Source of the DNA: Oceanobacillus zhaokaii
GTDB taxonomy: Bacteria; Bacillota; Bacilli; Bacillales; Amphibacillaceae
Reading direction: 5' to 3'
DNA: 64,000 bases
Assembly: GCF_003352005.1 (NCBI RefSeq)
Contig: NZ_CP024848.1
Location: forward strand, 124,001 to 188,000
Positions within the stretch are counted from its first letter, which is position 1, and every line of letters starts with the position of its first letter. The translations under genes and the position numbers were made by a program. The notes under the pieces are model-generated. The model was given only the letters and a program-made list of their open reading frames with translations. It made no database searches and had not been told where the DNA came from. Positions 49,514-58,526 of the stretch are shown here, piece by piece.

Positions 49514-50875
49514 ATGATGCGTCCATTTGGTATGCGTGATAAACTTGGTTATTTGTTTGGTGATTTTGGAAACGATTTCTTCTTTATGTTAGCAAGTTCT
49601 TTCTTAATGGTATATTATACAGATATTTTTGGAATTAGTGCGGCTGTTGTAGGGGGGCTATTTGCAGTTGCCCGATTATGGGATGCAGTTGCCGATGTTG
49701 TGTGGGGCAGATTTATTGACTCGAGAAAATCTGGAAAACACGGGAAATTCAGACCATGGATATTCCGAATGTCCTTCCCGCTTGTTTTCTCTGGGGTATT
49801 AATGTTCGTTTATATTCCAGGTATGTCGGATGGATTTTATTTGGCATATGCATTTGTAACATACATTTTATGGGGAACACTTTATAGTACCGTTAATATT
49901 CCATACGGATCGATGGCTTCCGTTATAACCGGAAATTCGGTAGAACGTACGGCATTATCCTCTTATCGTGGTTTGGGAGCAGCATTAGCAGGTATTATTG
50001 TAAACGCTGTTACACCATTAATCGTATTTAAAAATAATGAGGCTGATGCAGGTGGTTTCTTAACAGCAGCAATTATCTTTGGGATTCTTGCAATTGCATG
50101 TTATATGGCTTGTGTAGGATTAACAACAGAGCGGATTGTAGCGAAAGAGAACAATAGTGAGCAGGTTAGCTTACGCGCAACAGTTAAAGGGCTTGGAAAA
50201 AATAAACCCCTAATTGCTATTTTGCTAGCATCACTTCTTTTCATGGTAAGTATATTGTTAATTGGTACTGTAAATATTTATTTGTTTAAAGATTACTTTA
50301 GTAATACGGCAGCATTAAGTGTTATTGGTGTGATTCAAACCGTAGCAATGATCGTCGCAATGCCATTTGTGAAACCTTTAGTTTCTCGGTTTGGTAAAAA
50401 AGAAACAGTATCAGCAGGGATACTGCTTTCCACTGTTAGTTATGGTATTTTATATTTATTACCAAATGTAACAACGACCGGGTTCATCGTTATTGCAGCG
50501 TTTGGTATGTTCGGCTTTGCATTCTTCAATCTCGTAGTTTGGGCATTTGTAACAGATGTTATCGATTATCATGAGCTGATTACAGGGTTACGTGAAGATG
50601 GAACAGTTTATTCGATTTACTCGTTCGCGCGTAAAGTTGGTCAAGCAATTGCAGGCGCAATAGGCGGTACAGCAATAACTTTGGTAGGTTATGATCCTGA
50701 TCTTAAAATACAAACAGAGGCGGCCCTTGATGGAATATATAACCTAGCAACACTTGTACCAGCAATAATCTTTTTAGTAGTATTCTTAATTCTAGTATTC
50801 TTATATCCATTGACTAAACAGCGTGTAAGCAAACTCTCAGCTGATTTAGCAGAGAAGAGAGAAATGGAAAAATAA
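49514..50875 (+). CDS. GPH-family sugar/uronide symporter 1
   Basis: A 453-residue, twelve-helix member of the glycoside-pentoside-hexuronide cation symporter family (MelB/UidB/YicJ type). The N-terminal GYLFGDFGNDFFFML, DAVADVVWGRFIDS and GKFRPWIF motifs and the late DVIDYHELITG motif are typical. Two ATG codons (49514, 49517) follow GGGAGGG. It is the close relative of the gene at 56732. Substrate is probably a uronate or uronide, inferred from neighbours and operator. Confidence 0.88.
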   Translation: MMRPFGMRDKLGYLFGDFGNDFFFMLASSFLMVYYTDIFGISAAVVGGLFAVARLWDAVADVVWGRFIDSRKSGKHGKFRPWIFRMSFPLVFSGVLMFVYIPGMSDGFYLAYAFVTYILWGTLYSTVNIPYGSMASVITGNSVERTALSSYRGLGAALAGIIVNAVTPLIVFKNNEADAGGFLTAAIIFGILAIACYMACVGLTTERIVAKENNSEQVSLRATVKGLGKNKPLIAILLASLLFMVSILLIGTVNIYLFKDYFSNTAALSVIGVIQTVAMIVAMPFVKPLVSRFGKKETVSAGILLSTVSYGILYLLPNVTTTGFIVIAAFGMFGFAFFNLVVWAFVTDVIDYHELITGLREDGTVYSIYSFARKVGQAIAGAIGGTAITLVGYDPDLKIQTEAALDGIYNLATLVPAIIFLVVFLILVFLYPLTKQRVSKLSADLAEKREMEK

Positions 50876-50904
50876 TATAGAAATATCGATATTTCTATAT
50901 CTTA

Positions 50905-50960
50905 CACCCCCTTTACTATTGTCTAAAGCAGGCAGTAGTAAAGGGGGTGAATTTATTTTT
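50905..50960 (+). terminator. Terminator after GPH1
   Basis: CACCCCCTTTACTA (50905-50918) pairs perfectly with TAGTAAAGGGGGTG (50936-50949), and a T-rich tail follows. A smaller palindrome AGAAATATCGATATTTCT precedes it. Confidence 0.9.
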
Positions 50961-50980
50961 CATAATTTTAGAAAAAAGTA

Positions 50981-51145
50981 TTGCTATTTAAAGCGCTTAC
51001 ACTTATTATGAAATTAATAGTTAGTTAATTAGTTTGCAAAACAAATTAACAAGCTAGAGTAATGTTAAATTGGTCATTAGATTAATAGAGAAAGGAATCT
51101 GCAAGAAAAGTTTTTGCAATAATCAATTAAATGTAAACGCTTTTT
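50981..51145 (+). promoter_or_regulatory. GPH2 promoter, cre sites and ROK operator
   Basis: TTGCTA (50981-50986) and TATTAT (51004-51009), 17-bp spacer, contain the cre-like TAAAGCGCTTACA. The operator TTAGTTTGCAAAACAAA (51029-51045) matches TTTGTT-N5-AACAAA with one mismatch. A second cre-like TGTAAACGCTTTTT lies at 51132-51145. Confidence 0.65.
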
Positions 51146-51165
51146 AAACAAAGGGGGATAATATT

Positions 51166-52644
51166 ATGTCAAGTACAGTAGTGGATGGTGGACAAAGGTA
51201 TAACAGGTCAAAATTATGGCAGATTGGATTCTTTACATTGAATAATACTGCAACAAATATCTATTTATTTTTAATAATGTTCCTATCCTATTATGCCGCT
51301 GGTATTGCTGGATTAGCAGTTGTATTAGTTAGTACACTTTTGGGAGCTGCAAGACTTTTTGATGGATTAATCGATCCGGCTATTGGTTATATCATTGATA
51401 GGACAGAAACAAAATTCGGAAAATTTAGACCGATAATTGTAATTGGAAATATTATCACGGCTATTTCTGTGTTATTGATTTTTACAACACATTTATTGCC
51501 AGATGGTTTTCGTCTAATATTTATTATTTTTGCATTAGTAGTTCATAAAATTGGTTATTCATTACAAACCTCTGTAACAAAAGCTGGACAAACAGTATTA
51601 ACAAATGATCCGAAACAGCGTCCTCTTTATATGGCATTTGACGGCGTGTATAATATTATTCTTTTCACAGTCGGTCAATTTTATGTCTCTAACTATTTAG
51701 TAGGAAAATATGGCGATTTTACAATGGGTTTATTCATTGAATTGATTGCTATAGTCATGATACTTTCAACAGTATTTACTTTCCTTGCTATCATTGGTAT
51801 TTCTCGTAAAGATAAAAAGGAATTTTATGGATTAGGTGAAGAAACCGTAGAAACAAAATCTTTTCGTGAATACTGGCACGTAATAAAAGGAAACCGTCAA
51901 TTACAATTGCTTACAATCTCGGCTTCAACAGGTAGATTAGGCATGAGTCTTGGCGGGGAAGCTGTCGTAACGGTTATGATATTTGGTATCTTAATTGGCA
52001 ACTATGGACTAAGTGGTACACTGGGATTAATTACTGCTATACCGGGACTATTAATAACTTTCTTTGTTACATGGCTTGCGAGAAAAACAGGATCTAAAAA
52101 AGCATATCTTGCAGCAGTATGGGTAGGGTTACTATCATATTTAGCTTTTATTCCGTTATTCTTATTTTTAGACGATCCGACTGTCATTTCTCTTGAAACG
52201 ATCGGATTTGCAACAATCTTGTTTATTCTTTTACGTACATTTGCCACTGGATTTGGTGGTGCTCAATCATCTCTTGTCGTTCCAATGATTGCAGACGTTT
52301 CAGATTATGAAACTGCTAAGTCGGGACGTTATGTTGCAGGTATGTTTGGAACCATCTTTTCCTTTATTGATCAATTTGTAACTTCACTTGCACCGATTAT
52401 TGTTGGTTTAGTTGTAGCAGCTGCAGGTTATGGAGATGCTTTCCCAACCGTCACAGATGCATTAACACCTTCACTATTTACAGCAGTCATTATCTTGGCA
52501 TTTGTATTACCAGCAGTATTATTACTGATTTCTGCAACCGCAATGCATTTCTACAAACTTGATAGGAAGAAAATGGTAGAGGTTCAGGAGGTAATTTCAG
52601 AAGCGAGAGCGAAATCCAAAATCTCTGATGAACCTGCTGTATAA
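51166..52644 (+). CDS. GPH-family sugar/uronide symporter 2
   Basis: A 492-residue GPH symporter with the motifs SKLWQIGFFTLNNTATN, RLFDGLIDPAIGYIIDRTET, KFGKFRPII and MIADVSDYETAKSGRYVAGM. The charged C-terminal tail ends SKISDEPAV. AAAGGGGG precedes the ATG. It is a tandem duplicate of the gene at 53041, including the promoter region, so a uronate-type substrate is inferred with some divergence between copies. Confidence 0.88.
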   Translation: MSSTVVDGGQRYNRSKLWQIGFFTLNNTATNIYLFLIMFLSYYAAGIAGLAVVLVSTLLGAARLFDGLIDPAIGYIIDRTETKFGKFRPIIVIGNIITAISVLLIFTTHLLPDGFRLIFIIFALVVHKIGYSLQTSVTKAGQTVLTNDPKQRPLYMAFDGVYNIILFTVGQFYVSNYLVGKYGDFTMGLFIELIAIVMILSTVFTFLAIIGISRKDKKEFYGLGEETVETKSFREYWHVIKGNRQLQLLTISASTGRLGMSLGGEAVVTVMIFGILIGNYGLSGTLGLITAIPGLLITFFVTWLARKTGSKKAYLAAVWVGLLSYLAFIPLFLFLDDPTVISLETIGFATILFILLRTFATGFGGAQSSLVVPMIADVSDYETAKSGRYVAGMFGTIFSFIDQFVTSLAPIIVGLVVAAAGYGDAFPTVTDALTPSLFTAVIILAFVLPAVLLLISATAMHFYKLDRKKMVEVQEVISEARAKSKISDEPAV

Positions 52645-52662
52645 TAGGGATAGCAAGAGGGG

Positions 52663-52697
52663 CTGTATCGATTGGTCACAATCGATACAGTTCTTTT
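52663..52697 (+). terminator. Terminator after GPH2
   Basis: A perfect 12-bp stem (52663-52674 with 52679-52690) with a GTCA loop is followed by TTCTTTT. Its sequence is nearly that of the terminator after GPH3. Confidence 0.88.
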
Positions 52698-52860
52698 ACT
52701 CTTATATAACAAATTAGGGCATAAACAACTCGTCAATCACTCATCATCTATAACTACTTCAATTTTCCCTTTAAATATTTTATATCTACGACTATTGTCA
52801 AAAACAGGCGAATTGTTGAAATGCTATTTATTTTACCCAAAAAAGTTTTTAAAAAAAGTA

Positions 52861-53019
52861 TTGCAATTTTAAGCGCTTACATATATTATGATATTAATAG
52901 TTAGTTGGTTTACGAAACAAATTAACTAGATTGATATTAATCTGGGCAGAAGATTAATATAGTTTAGCAATTATATATCTAAATTTTTCACAATAATTAA
53001 CTAAATGAAAGCGTTTGAT
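52861..53019 (+). promoter_or_regulatory. GPH3 promoter, cre sites and ROK operator
   Basis: TTGCAA (52861-52866) and TATTAT (52884-52889) are 17 bp apart with TTTAAGCGCTTACA in the spacer. The operator TTGGTTTACGAAACAAA (52905-52921) has one mismatch to TTTGTT-N5-AACAAA. TGAAAGCGTTTGAT (53006-53019) is a second cre-like site. The layout copies the GPH2 region base by base with scattered changes. Confidence 0.65.
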
Positions 53020-53040
53020 TTTACAAAGGGGGATATTATT

Positions 53041-54522
53041 ATGTCGAGTTCAGTATTGGATAGCGAGTTGAAGTATCATAGATCAAAATTGTGGCAAATT
53101 GGATTTTTTACTTTAAATAACACAGCAACTAATCTATATATTTTCTTAATAGGGTTCTTATCTTATTATGCTGCTGGTATTGCTGGATTAGCAGTTGTAC
53201 TAGTTAGTACGCTTCTAGGTGCTGCAAGATTATTTGATGGACTAATCGATCCAACAATAGGTTATATCATTGATAAAACAGAAACGAAATTTGGTAAATT
53301 TAGACCTATAATTGTATTTGGTAATATTATTACCATTATTTCCGTTATAATGATTTTTACAACACATTTACTTCCAGAAGGTTTTCGGTTAGTATTTATT
53401 GTATTTTCGTTAGTCGTTCATAAAATTGGCTATTCATTACAAACATCTGCAACAAAAGCTGGACAAACCGTATTGACAAATGATCCTAAACAACGTCCGC
53501 TTTATATGGCATTTGACGGCGTTTATAATATTTTTGTTTTCACAGTCGGACAATTTTATGTTGCCAACTATTTAGTAGCAAAATATGGCGATTTTACAAT
53601 GGGTTTATTTATTGAATTGGTTGCGACGGTTATTATTCTAGCAACAATCTTTACTATCCTTGCTCTCATTGGGATTTCGAGTAAAGATAGAAAAGAATAC
53701 TATGGCTTAGGTGAAGAAACAGTAGAAACGAAATCTATCCGTGATTACTGGCAAGTAATCAAAGGAAACCGTCAATTGCAATTGCTTACATTATCGGCTT
53801 CAATGGATAAATTAGGTCATACCCTTGGCAGGGATGCTGTAGTAACAGTTATGCTATTCGGTATCTTACTTGGAAATTATGGACTAAGTGGTACAATTGG
53901 ATTAATTACTGTCATACCAGGCCTGTTAATAACTTTCTTTGTGACAGGGCTTGCAAGAAAGACAGGTCTCCGAAAAGCGTATCTTACAGCTGCTTGGATT
54001 GGTGTACTATCGTATTTGGCTTTTATTCCGTTGTTCTTAATTTTAGACGATCCGACAGTTATTTCACTTGAGAGTATAGGAATTGCAACCATTATATTTA
54101 TCCTATTACGTACATTTGCTCAAGGATTTGGTGGTGCACCAACAACGCTTGTAGTTCCAATGATTGCTGACGTTTCAGACTATGAAACTGCTAAGTCGGG
54201 TCGTTATGTTGCAGGTATGTTCGGAACAATCTTTTCGTTTATTGATCAATTAGTATCATCACTTTCACCACTCATTGTTGGTTTTATTGTAGCAGCTATA
54301 GGTTTTGGAGACGCTTATCCAACAGTAACTGATACGTTAACACCATCACTATTTACGGGATTGTTAGTCTTGGCATTCTTATTGCCAGCAATATGTTTGT
54401 TGATTGCTGCATTTGCGATGCATTTCTATAAACTTGACAGAAAGAAAATGGAAGAAGTTCAGGATACTATTGCAGAAGCGAAGGGGAAATCTAAAATCTC
54501 TGATGACACTGCTGCGGTATAA
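53041..54522 (+). CDS. GPH-family sugar/uronide symporter 3
   Basis: A 493-residue paralogue of GPH2 (the same motifs, SKLWQIGFFTLNNTATN and MIADVSDYETAKSGRYVAGM). I use the ATG at 53041 after AAAGGGGGA; the ATG at 53005 lies in the cre-like site and has no ribosome site. Differences are scattered along the whole length, which argues for an old duplication and possibly a shifted substrate range. Confidence 0.88.
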   Translation: MSSSVLDSELKYHRSKLWQIGFFTLNNTATNLYIFLIGFLSYYAAGIAGLAVVLVSTLLGAARLFDGLIDPTIGYIIDKTETKFGKFRPIIVFGNIITIISVIMIFTTHLLPEGFRLVFIVFSLVVHKIGYSLQTSATKAGQTVLTNDPKQRPLYMAFDGVYNIFVFTVGQFYVANYLVAKYGDFTMGLFIELVATVIILATIFTILALIGISSKDRKEYYGLGEETVETKSIRDYWQVIKGNRQLQLLTLSASMDKLGHTLGRDAVVTVMLFGILLGNYGLSGTIGLITVIPGLLITFFVTGLARKTGLRKAYLTAAWIGVLSYLAFIPLFLILDDPTVISLESIGIATIIFILLRTFAQGFGGAPTTLVVPMIADVSDYETAKSGRYVAGMFGTIFSFIDQLVSSLSPLIVGFIVAAIGFGDAYPTVTDTLTPSLFTGLLVLAFLLPAICLLIAAFAMHFYKLDRKKMEEVQDTIAEAKGKSKISDDTAAV

Positions 54523-54534
54523 TAGGTATATTAA

Positions 54535-54576
54535 AGGGCTGTATCGATTGATAACAATTGATATAGCCCTTTTTCA
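54535..54576 (+). terminator. Terminator after GPH3
   Basis: AGGGCTGTATCGATTG (54535-54550) pairs with CAATTGATATAGCCCT (54555-54570) with a few G-T pairs, then a T-run. Confidence 0.88.
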
Positions 54577-54674
54577 CAGACGCCACACCCTCATTACCCA
54601 CCACCAATTTCAACAACGATTAAAACATCTGAACTTTCACCCTAATTTTAACAATAAGAAATATAAAAGGAATA

Positions 54675-54723
54675 TTGAAATGAAAAGCGCTTTCTTGTAT
54701 AATTAGTTTGTTTATTAAACAAA
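54675..54723 (+). promoter_or_regulatory. gntP-type gene promoter, cre site and ROK operator
   Basis: TTGAAA (54675-54680) and TATAAT (54698-54703) are exactly 17 bp apart. The spacer is almost wholly a strong cre-like site (TGAAAAGCGCTTTCTT). The perfect operator TTTGTTTATTAAACAAA (54707-54723) begins four bases after the -10. About 160 nt of leader follow before the gene. This is the cleanest example of the shared promoter design. Confidence 0.8.
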
Positions 54724-54885
54724 TCAAAATATTAAGAGCTATCAGTAGAAAAAAAGAACTGAGGGATCAGGATAATTATCAGTTAAGCGCCATCATCGCT
54801 GATATAAGCGTCATACCTGGCCTTTTATTTATTTTCTGCTTGTAAGGAAAGCGGTAACAGAATAACGTATTTAGGAGGAATATAC

Positions 54886-56223
54886 ATGGATTGGATTGTT
54901 GACAATATGCCGATCATTTCGGTAGTGATTGGGGTTGCACTGCTTCTGTACTTAAATATGCGATTAAAGCTTAATAGTTTTATTGCACTATTAATTTCTG
55001 CGATTTTCGTAGGAATCTTAAATGGCATGCGTTTAACAGAAGTTTTAGAAACGATTAAAGCTGGATTTGGCAGCACGCTCGGAAGTCTAGCACTAATCAT
55101 CGGATTTGGTGCAATTTTAGGTAAACTAATGGTAGATTCAGGGGCAGCACAGCGAATCGCAACAACGCTTCTTGAGAAATTTGGCGTAAAAAAAGTAGAA
55201 TGGGCGTTAATTATTATTGGAGCTGTGTTCGGAATTTCCGTCTTCTATGAAGTTGCCTTTATGATTCTGGCTCCACTTGTAATTAGTATCGCTATTGAAG
55301 CAAAGGTACCATATTTAAGGCTAGGAATTACGATGGTTGCGGCGACAACGCTAGCACATAGTATATTCCCGCCACAAGCTGGACCAACTGCGCTTGTTGA
55401 AGCATATGGTGCAGATATGGGTATGGTATATATTTTAGGTATTGTTGTATTTATTCCTGCTGTAATTGCAGCTGGAATTATCTTACCAAGACTATTAAAG
55501 AATCTTGATCATGATGTCCCAGAATTAATGGAAAAGCCAAAAGAATTTACAGACGAGGAAATGCCCCGATTTGGTATTAGCTTATTAATTCCATTGATCC
55601 CAGCAATCATGATTACTGCAGCAACAATCATGAATCTATTCATTGAAGAGGGTACAGGGCTTCACCAAATTGTAAACTTCCTTGGAAGTGCAGAGGTTAG
55701 TTTATTAATCGCTGTATTAATTGGTATTTACGTATTTGGTCTTCGGGTTGGTCGCAATATGTCTCAAGTAATGGACACATTCGGCGATGCGCTTAAGGGG
55801 ATTGCATTAATTATCTTCATTGTTGGTGCTGGAGGTGCCTTCAAAGAAATCATTCTTGAAGCAGGTGTTGGTGATTATATTGCGAACATGATGCAAAATA
55901 CTAGTGTTTCACCATTAATTATGGCATGGTTTATTACAGCATTGATCCGAATTGCAACAGGTCAAGGGGTTGTATCCGCTATTACAGCAGCAGGAATTGT
56001 TGGCCCGCTAATTGAAACATTCGATGTAAGCCCTGTCCTGATGGTGCTTGCGACTGCAGTTGGTAGTAATACAATCACGCATGTAAATGATGCATCGTTC
56101 TGGTTGTTTAAAGAATACTTTGGCTTAACGATTAAAGATACCTTCAAAACATGGGGGCTTCTATTGTTAACTACCTCAGTTGTTGGTCTTGGTGTTGTCT
56201 TAATTCTTGATTTATTCATGTAA
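54886..56223 (+). CDS. gntP: GntP-family gluconate:H+ symporter
   Basis: A 445-residue carrier with about twelve membrane segments. The family signals are MRLKLNSFIALLISAIFVG, the IIGFGAILGKLMVDSG stretch, the GISVFYEVAFMILAPL motif and AVGSNTITHVNDASFW. AGGAGGAATATAC precedes the ATG. Import of gluconate would feed gluconokinase directly; related members take other sugar acids, so the exact substrate is inferred. Confidence 0.92.
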   Translation: MDWIVDNMPIISVVIGVALLLYLNMRLKLNSFIALLISAIFVGILNGMRLTEVLETIKAGFGSTLGSLALIIGFGAILGKLMVDSGAAQRIATTLLEKFGVKKVEWALIIIGAVFGISVFYEVAFMILAPLVISIAIEAKVPYLRLGITMVAATTLAHSIFPPQAGPTALVEAYGADMGMVYILGIVVFIPAVIAAGIILPRLLKNLDHDVPELMEKPKEFTDEEMPRFGISLLIPLIPAIMITAATIMNLFIEEGTGLHQIVNFLGSAEVSLLIAVLIGIYVFGLRVGRNMSQVMDTFGDALKGIALIIFIVGAGGAFKEIILEAGVGDYIANMMQNTSVSPLIMAWFITALIRIATGQGVVSAITAAGIVGPLIETFDVSPVLMVLATAVGSNTITHVNDASFWLFKEYFGLTIKDTFKTWGLLLLTTSVVGLGVVLILDLFM

Positions 56224-56249
56224 CATAACGCTTAAAGTTAAACTTATAA

Positions 56250-56286
56250 CGGAGTGTATACGGTTTGTATATGCTCTGTTTTTTTA
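56250..56286 (+). terminator. Terminator after gntP
   Basis: A 12-bp stem with G-T pairs (56250-56261 with 56267-56278) is followed by seven or more T. Confidence 0.88.
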
Positions 56287-56345
56287 TTGCTTTAGTCATA
56301 GAAAAGGCAAGATGAAATATTTTTAAAAATATTTTAAGAAAACGC

Positions 56346-56405
56346 TTGCTTTATTAACCGCTTTCAAATATTATTAAGATATAGTTAATTTGGCCAGCCA
56401 ACAAA
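56346..56405 (+). promoter_or_regulatory. GPH4 promoter, cre site and ROK operator
   Basis: TTGCTT (56346-56351) and TATTAT (56369-56374) have a 17-bp spacer containing TTAACCGCTTTCAA. TTTGGCCAGCCAACAAA (56389-56405) is an operator with a poor left half. About 325 nt of leader separate it from the gene. The leader (56406-56670) contains no gene. Confidence 0.6.
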
Positions 56406-56651
56406 TTAATTTGAAATGTTGGAAAAGTGGCTTTTAATAGAATAAATAGAGGGATCAGCGGTAATTGGATGATATTCACCTTCGCGCGCTTGTGAACACG
56501 CTGTCATAACTTAATAGCTGCTTTCACTAAACCTAATAGAAATATAGATTGCTGAGAAGTAACTAACATTCAAAGATGTGATGAAGCTGAATATAAAGTA
56601 CTAGAATCATAAGTAAATCAGAATAGAATAATCAATATTTTATCAGTTAAA

Positions 56652-56690
56652 TGAATGCGATATCAACAATTAGTTTATTGGGAAAACAAA
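56652..56690 (+). promoter_or_regulatory. Second ROK-operator-like and cre-like sites near GPH4
   Basis: TTTATTGGGAAAACAAA (56674-56690) matches TTTGTT-N5-AACAAA with one mismatch, 41 bp before the start codon. TGAATGCGATATCA (56652-56665) is a weak cre-like sequence. Only GPH4 appears to have two operators. Confidence 0.5.
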
Positions 56691-56731
56691 CAAAAGAGTA
56701 AACATCATGAATATGTTGGAGGGGAACAAAA

Positions 56732-58117
56732 ATGAAAATGGATAAAACACGTCCATTTGGTATGAGGGACAAGCTTGGTTATATGTTTGGTGATTTTGGT
56801 AACGATTTCTTCTTTATTCTAGTAAGTTCATTCTTAATGGTTTACTATACAGACGTTTTTGGAATTAGTGCTGCTGTTGTTGGGGGGCTATTCACAGTTG
56901 CGAGACTGTGGGATGCGGTTGCTGATGTCACTTGGGGAAGATTCATTGATACTAGAAAGGCAGGAAAGAATGGAAAATTTAGACCGTGGATCTTCAGAAT
57001 GTCATTCCCACTTGTTATTTCTGGAGTGTTAATGTTTGTTCATATTCCAGGTATGTCGGATGGATTTTATCTAGCATATGCATTCGTGACTTACATCTTA
57101 TGGGGAACACTGTATTCTACAGTAAATATCCCGTATGGTTCGATGGCATCTGTGATTACGGGGGACCCAGTAGAGCGTACATCTTTATCAAGTTATCGGG
57201 GACTTGGTGCTGCCTTAGCGGGTATCCTCGTAAATGCATTGACACCATTGATAGTATTTGTAGATAATCAGGCGGTTGGAAGTCGTTTCCTATTAGCTGC
57301 GGTCATCTTTGGAGTTCTGTCTATTGCTTGTTATATGGCATGTGTTACGATGACAACAGAGCGAGTCGTTGCACCTGAAAATAACAAAGAAGCAAAAGGT
57401 ATGGGTAAAACAGTGAAAGGGCTTGTGAAAAACAGACCATTAATTGCTCTTCTACTATCATCCTTAACCTTTATGGTTGGATTAATGCTGATTGGTACTG
57501 TTAACGTCTATCTATTTAAGGATTATTTCAGTAATACAGCAGCCCTAAGTATTGTAGGAGTACTACAATCAGCGGTAACATTTGTTGCAATGCCATTAGT
57601 AAAACCATTAGTATCTAGATTTGGAAAGAAAGAGCTGGCATCTACAGGAATATTATTATCAGCAGCAGTTTACTTTTTACTATACTTCATGCCGAACATA
57701 ACGGTTATTCCATTTATTATACTGATGGCATTTGCGATGTTCTTCTATACATTCTTTAACTTAGTCGTTTGGGCATTTGTAACGGATGTCATTGATTACC
57801 ATGAATATTTAACAGGGCTACGTGAAGATGGTACGGTTTATTCGATTTATTCCTTTTCTCGAAAAGTTGGACAAGCGATTGCTGGTGGTATAGGTGGTGT
57901 GGCGTTAACAGTTGTTGGATATAATGAAGCAGTGAAGCTGCAAACAGGAGAAACCCTTGATGGAATTTATATGTTATCAACATTAGTTCCAGGGCTCATC
58001 CTTCTCGCGGTATTCTTAGTACTTACTTTCTTTTATCCATTATCGAAAAATCGCACAAACCAGCTTGCAACAGACTTAGCAGAGAAGAGACAAGCGAAGA
58101 TTGATGCAGAGAAATAA
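56732..58117 (+). CDS. GPH-family sugar/uronide symporter 4
   Basis: A 461-residue symporter closely related to GPH1: both begin RPFGMRDKLGY and share GDFGNDFFF, SSFLMVYYTD, GKFRPWIFRMSFPLV and DVIDYHE-LTGLREDGTVYS. The tail is KRQAKIDAEK. GGAGGGGAAC precedes the ATG. The two genes are separated by the GPH2-GPH3-gntP block, so a duplication with intervening insertion, or separate recruitment, is likely. Confidence 0.88.
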   Translation: MKMDKTRPFGMRDKLGYMFGDFGNDFFFILVSSFLMVYYTDVFGISAAVVGGLFTVARLWDAVADVTWGRFIDTRKAGKNGKFRPWIFRMSFPLVISGVLMFVHIPGMSDGFYLAYAFVTYILWGTLYSTVNIPYGSMASVITGDPVERTSLSSYRGLGAALAGILVNALTPLIVFVDNQAVGSRFLLAAVIFGVLSIACYMACVTMTTERVVAPENNKEAKGMGKTVKGLVKNRPLIALLLSSLTFMVGLMLIGTVNVYLFKDYFSNTAALSIVGVLQSAVTFVAMPLVKPLVSRFGKKELASTGILLSAAVYFLLYFMPNITVIPFIILMAFAMFFYTFFNLVVWAFVTDVIDYHEYLTGLREDGTVYSIYSFSRKVGQAIAGGIGGVALTVVGYNEAVKLQTGETLDGIYMLSTLVPGLILLAVFLVLTFFYPLSKNRTNQLATDLAEKRQAKIDAEK

Positions 58118-58187
58118 TTATTGATTGGTGATAAGTTCTAACACTCTAGCTTTCTATTAATTTGTAATATGAGCGAATTCTTAATCA

Positions 58188-58230
58188 GGAAGATCCTTAT
58201 TCAGTTGAATAAGGATCTTCCCTTTATTTT
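58188..58230 (+). terminator. Strong terminator after GPH4
   Basis: GGAAGATCCTTATTCA (58188-58203) pairs perfectly with TGAATAAGGATCTTCC (58206-58221) and is followed by a T-rich tail. It ends the sugar-acid island. Confidence 0.93.
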
Positions 58231-58526
58231 TGCAGGATGTATAAATTTAGAAATGTTGATAATCTGCAAATCTCGGAAATTGAGACTTTCTCAGGCGTAG
58301 GGAGAAATAATTTAAAGAAGCTAACACTCCTCACATGTACGTCATCCAAGGTGAGCTTGTGTGTGCTCGAAAAGTCAAAAAACGCTCCATCATAATTAAT
58401 AAAGTTCGACAATATTCGGCTAGTGACAGGCACCGGAAAAATAATACACAAGATTCATAGAATTTTATCGAAGCATACGGTAAAATAGTAGTAAGAACAG
58501 CTGGAAAGAGAAAAGGAATGTAGCGG
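58231..58526. other. Intergenic, no gene seen
   Basis: No credible gene in this stretch. It contains the GTGACAGGCACC motif often seen as a non-coding repeat in Bacillaceae and probably the promoter for the next gene, which I cannot place with confidence. Confidence 0.4.

Noticed and set aside
52672..52872. 66-codon open frame between GPH2 and GPH3
   Set aside because: It starts within the GPH2 terminator and covers the GPH3 promoter; no ribosome site.
50981..54522. Assembly error as the cause of the GPH2/GPH3 repeat
   Set aside because: The copies differ at many positions in coding and control regions, so they are real paralogues.
54404..54706. 100-codon frame overlapping the end of GPH3
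   Set aside because: It overlaps a certain gene, the terminator and the next promoter; it is an out-of-frame shadow.
58421..58436. GTGACAGGCACC motif as a regulatory operator
   Set aside because: The motif is common as a non-coding repeat in Bacillaceae and has no defined partner here.
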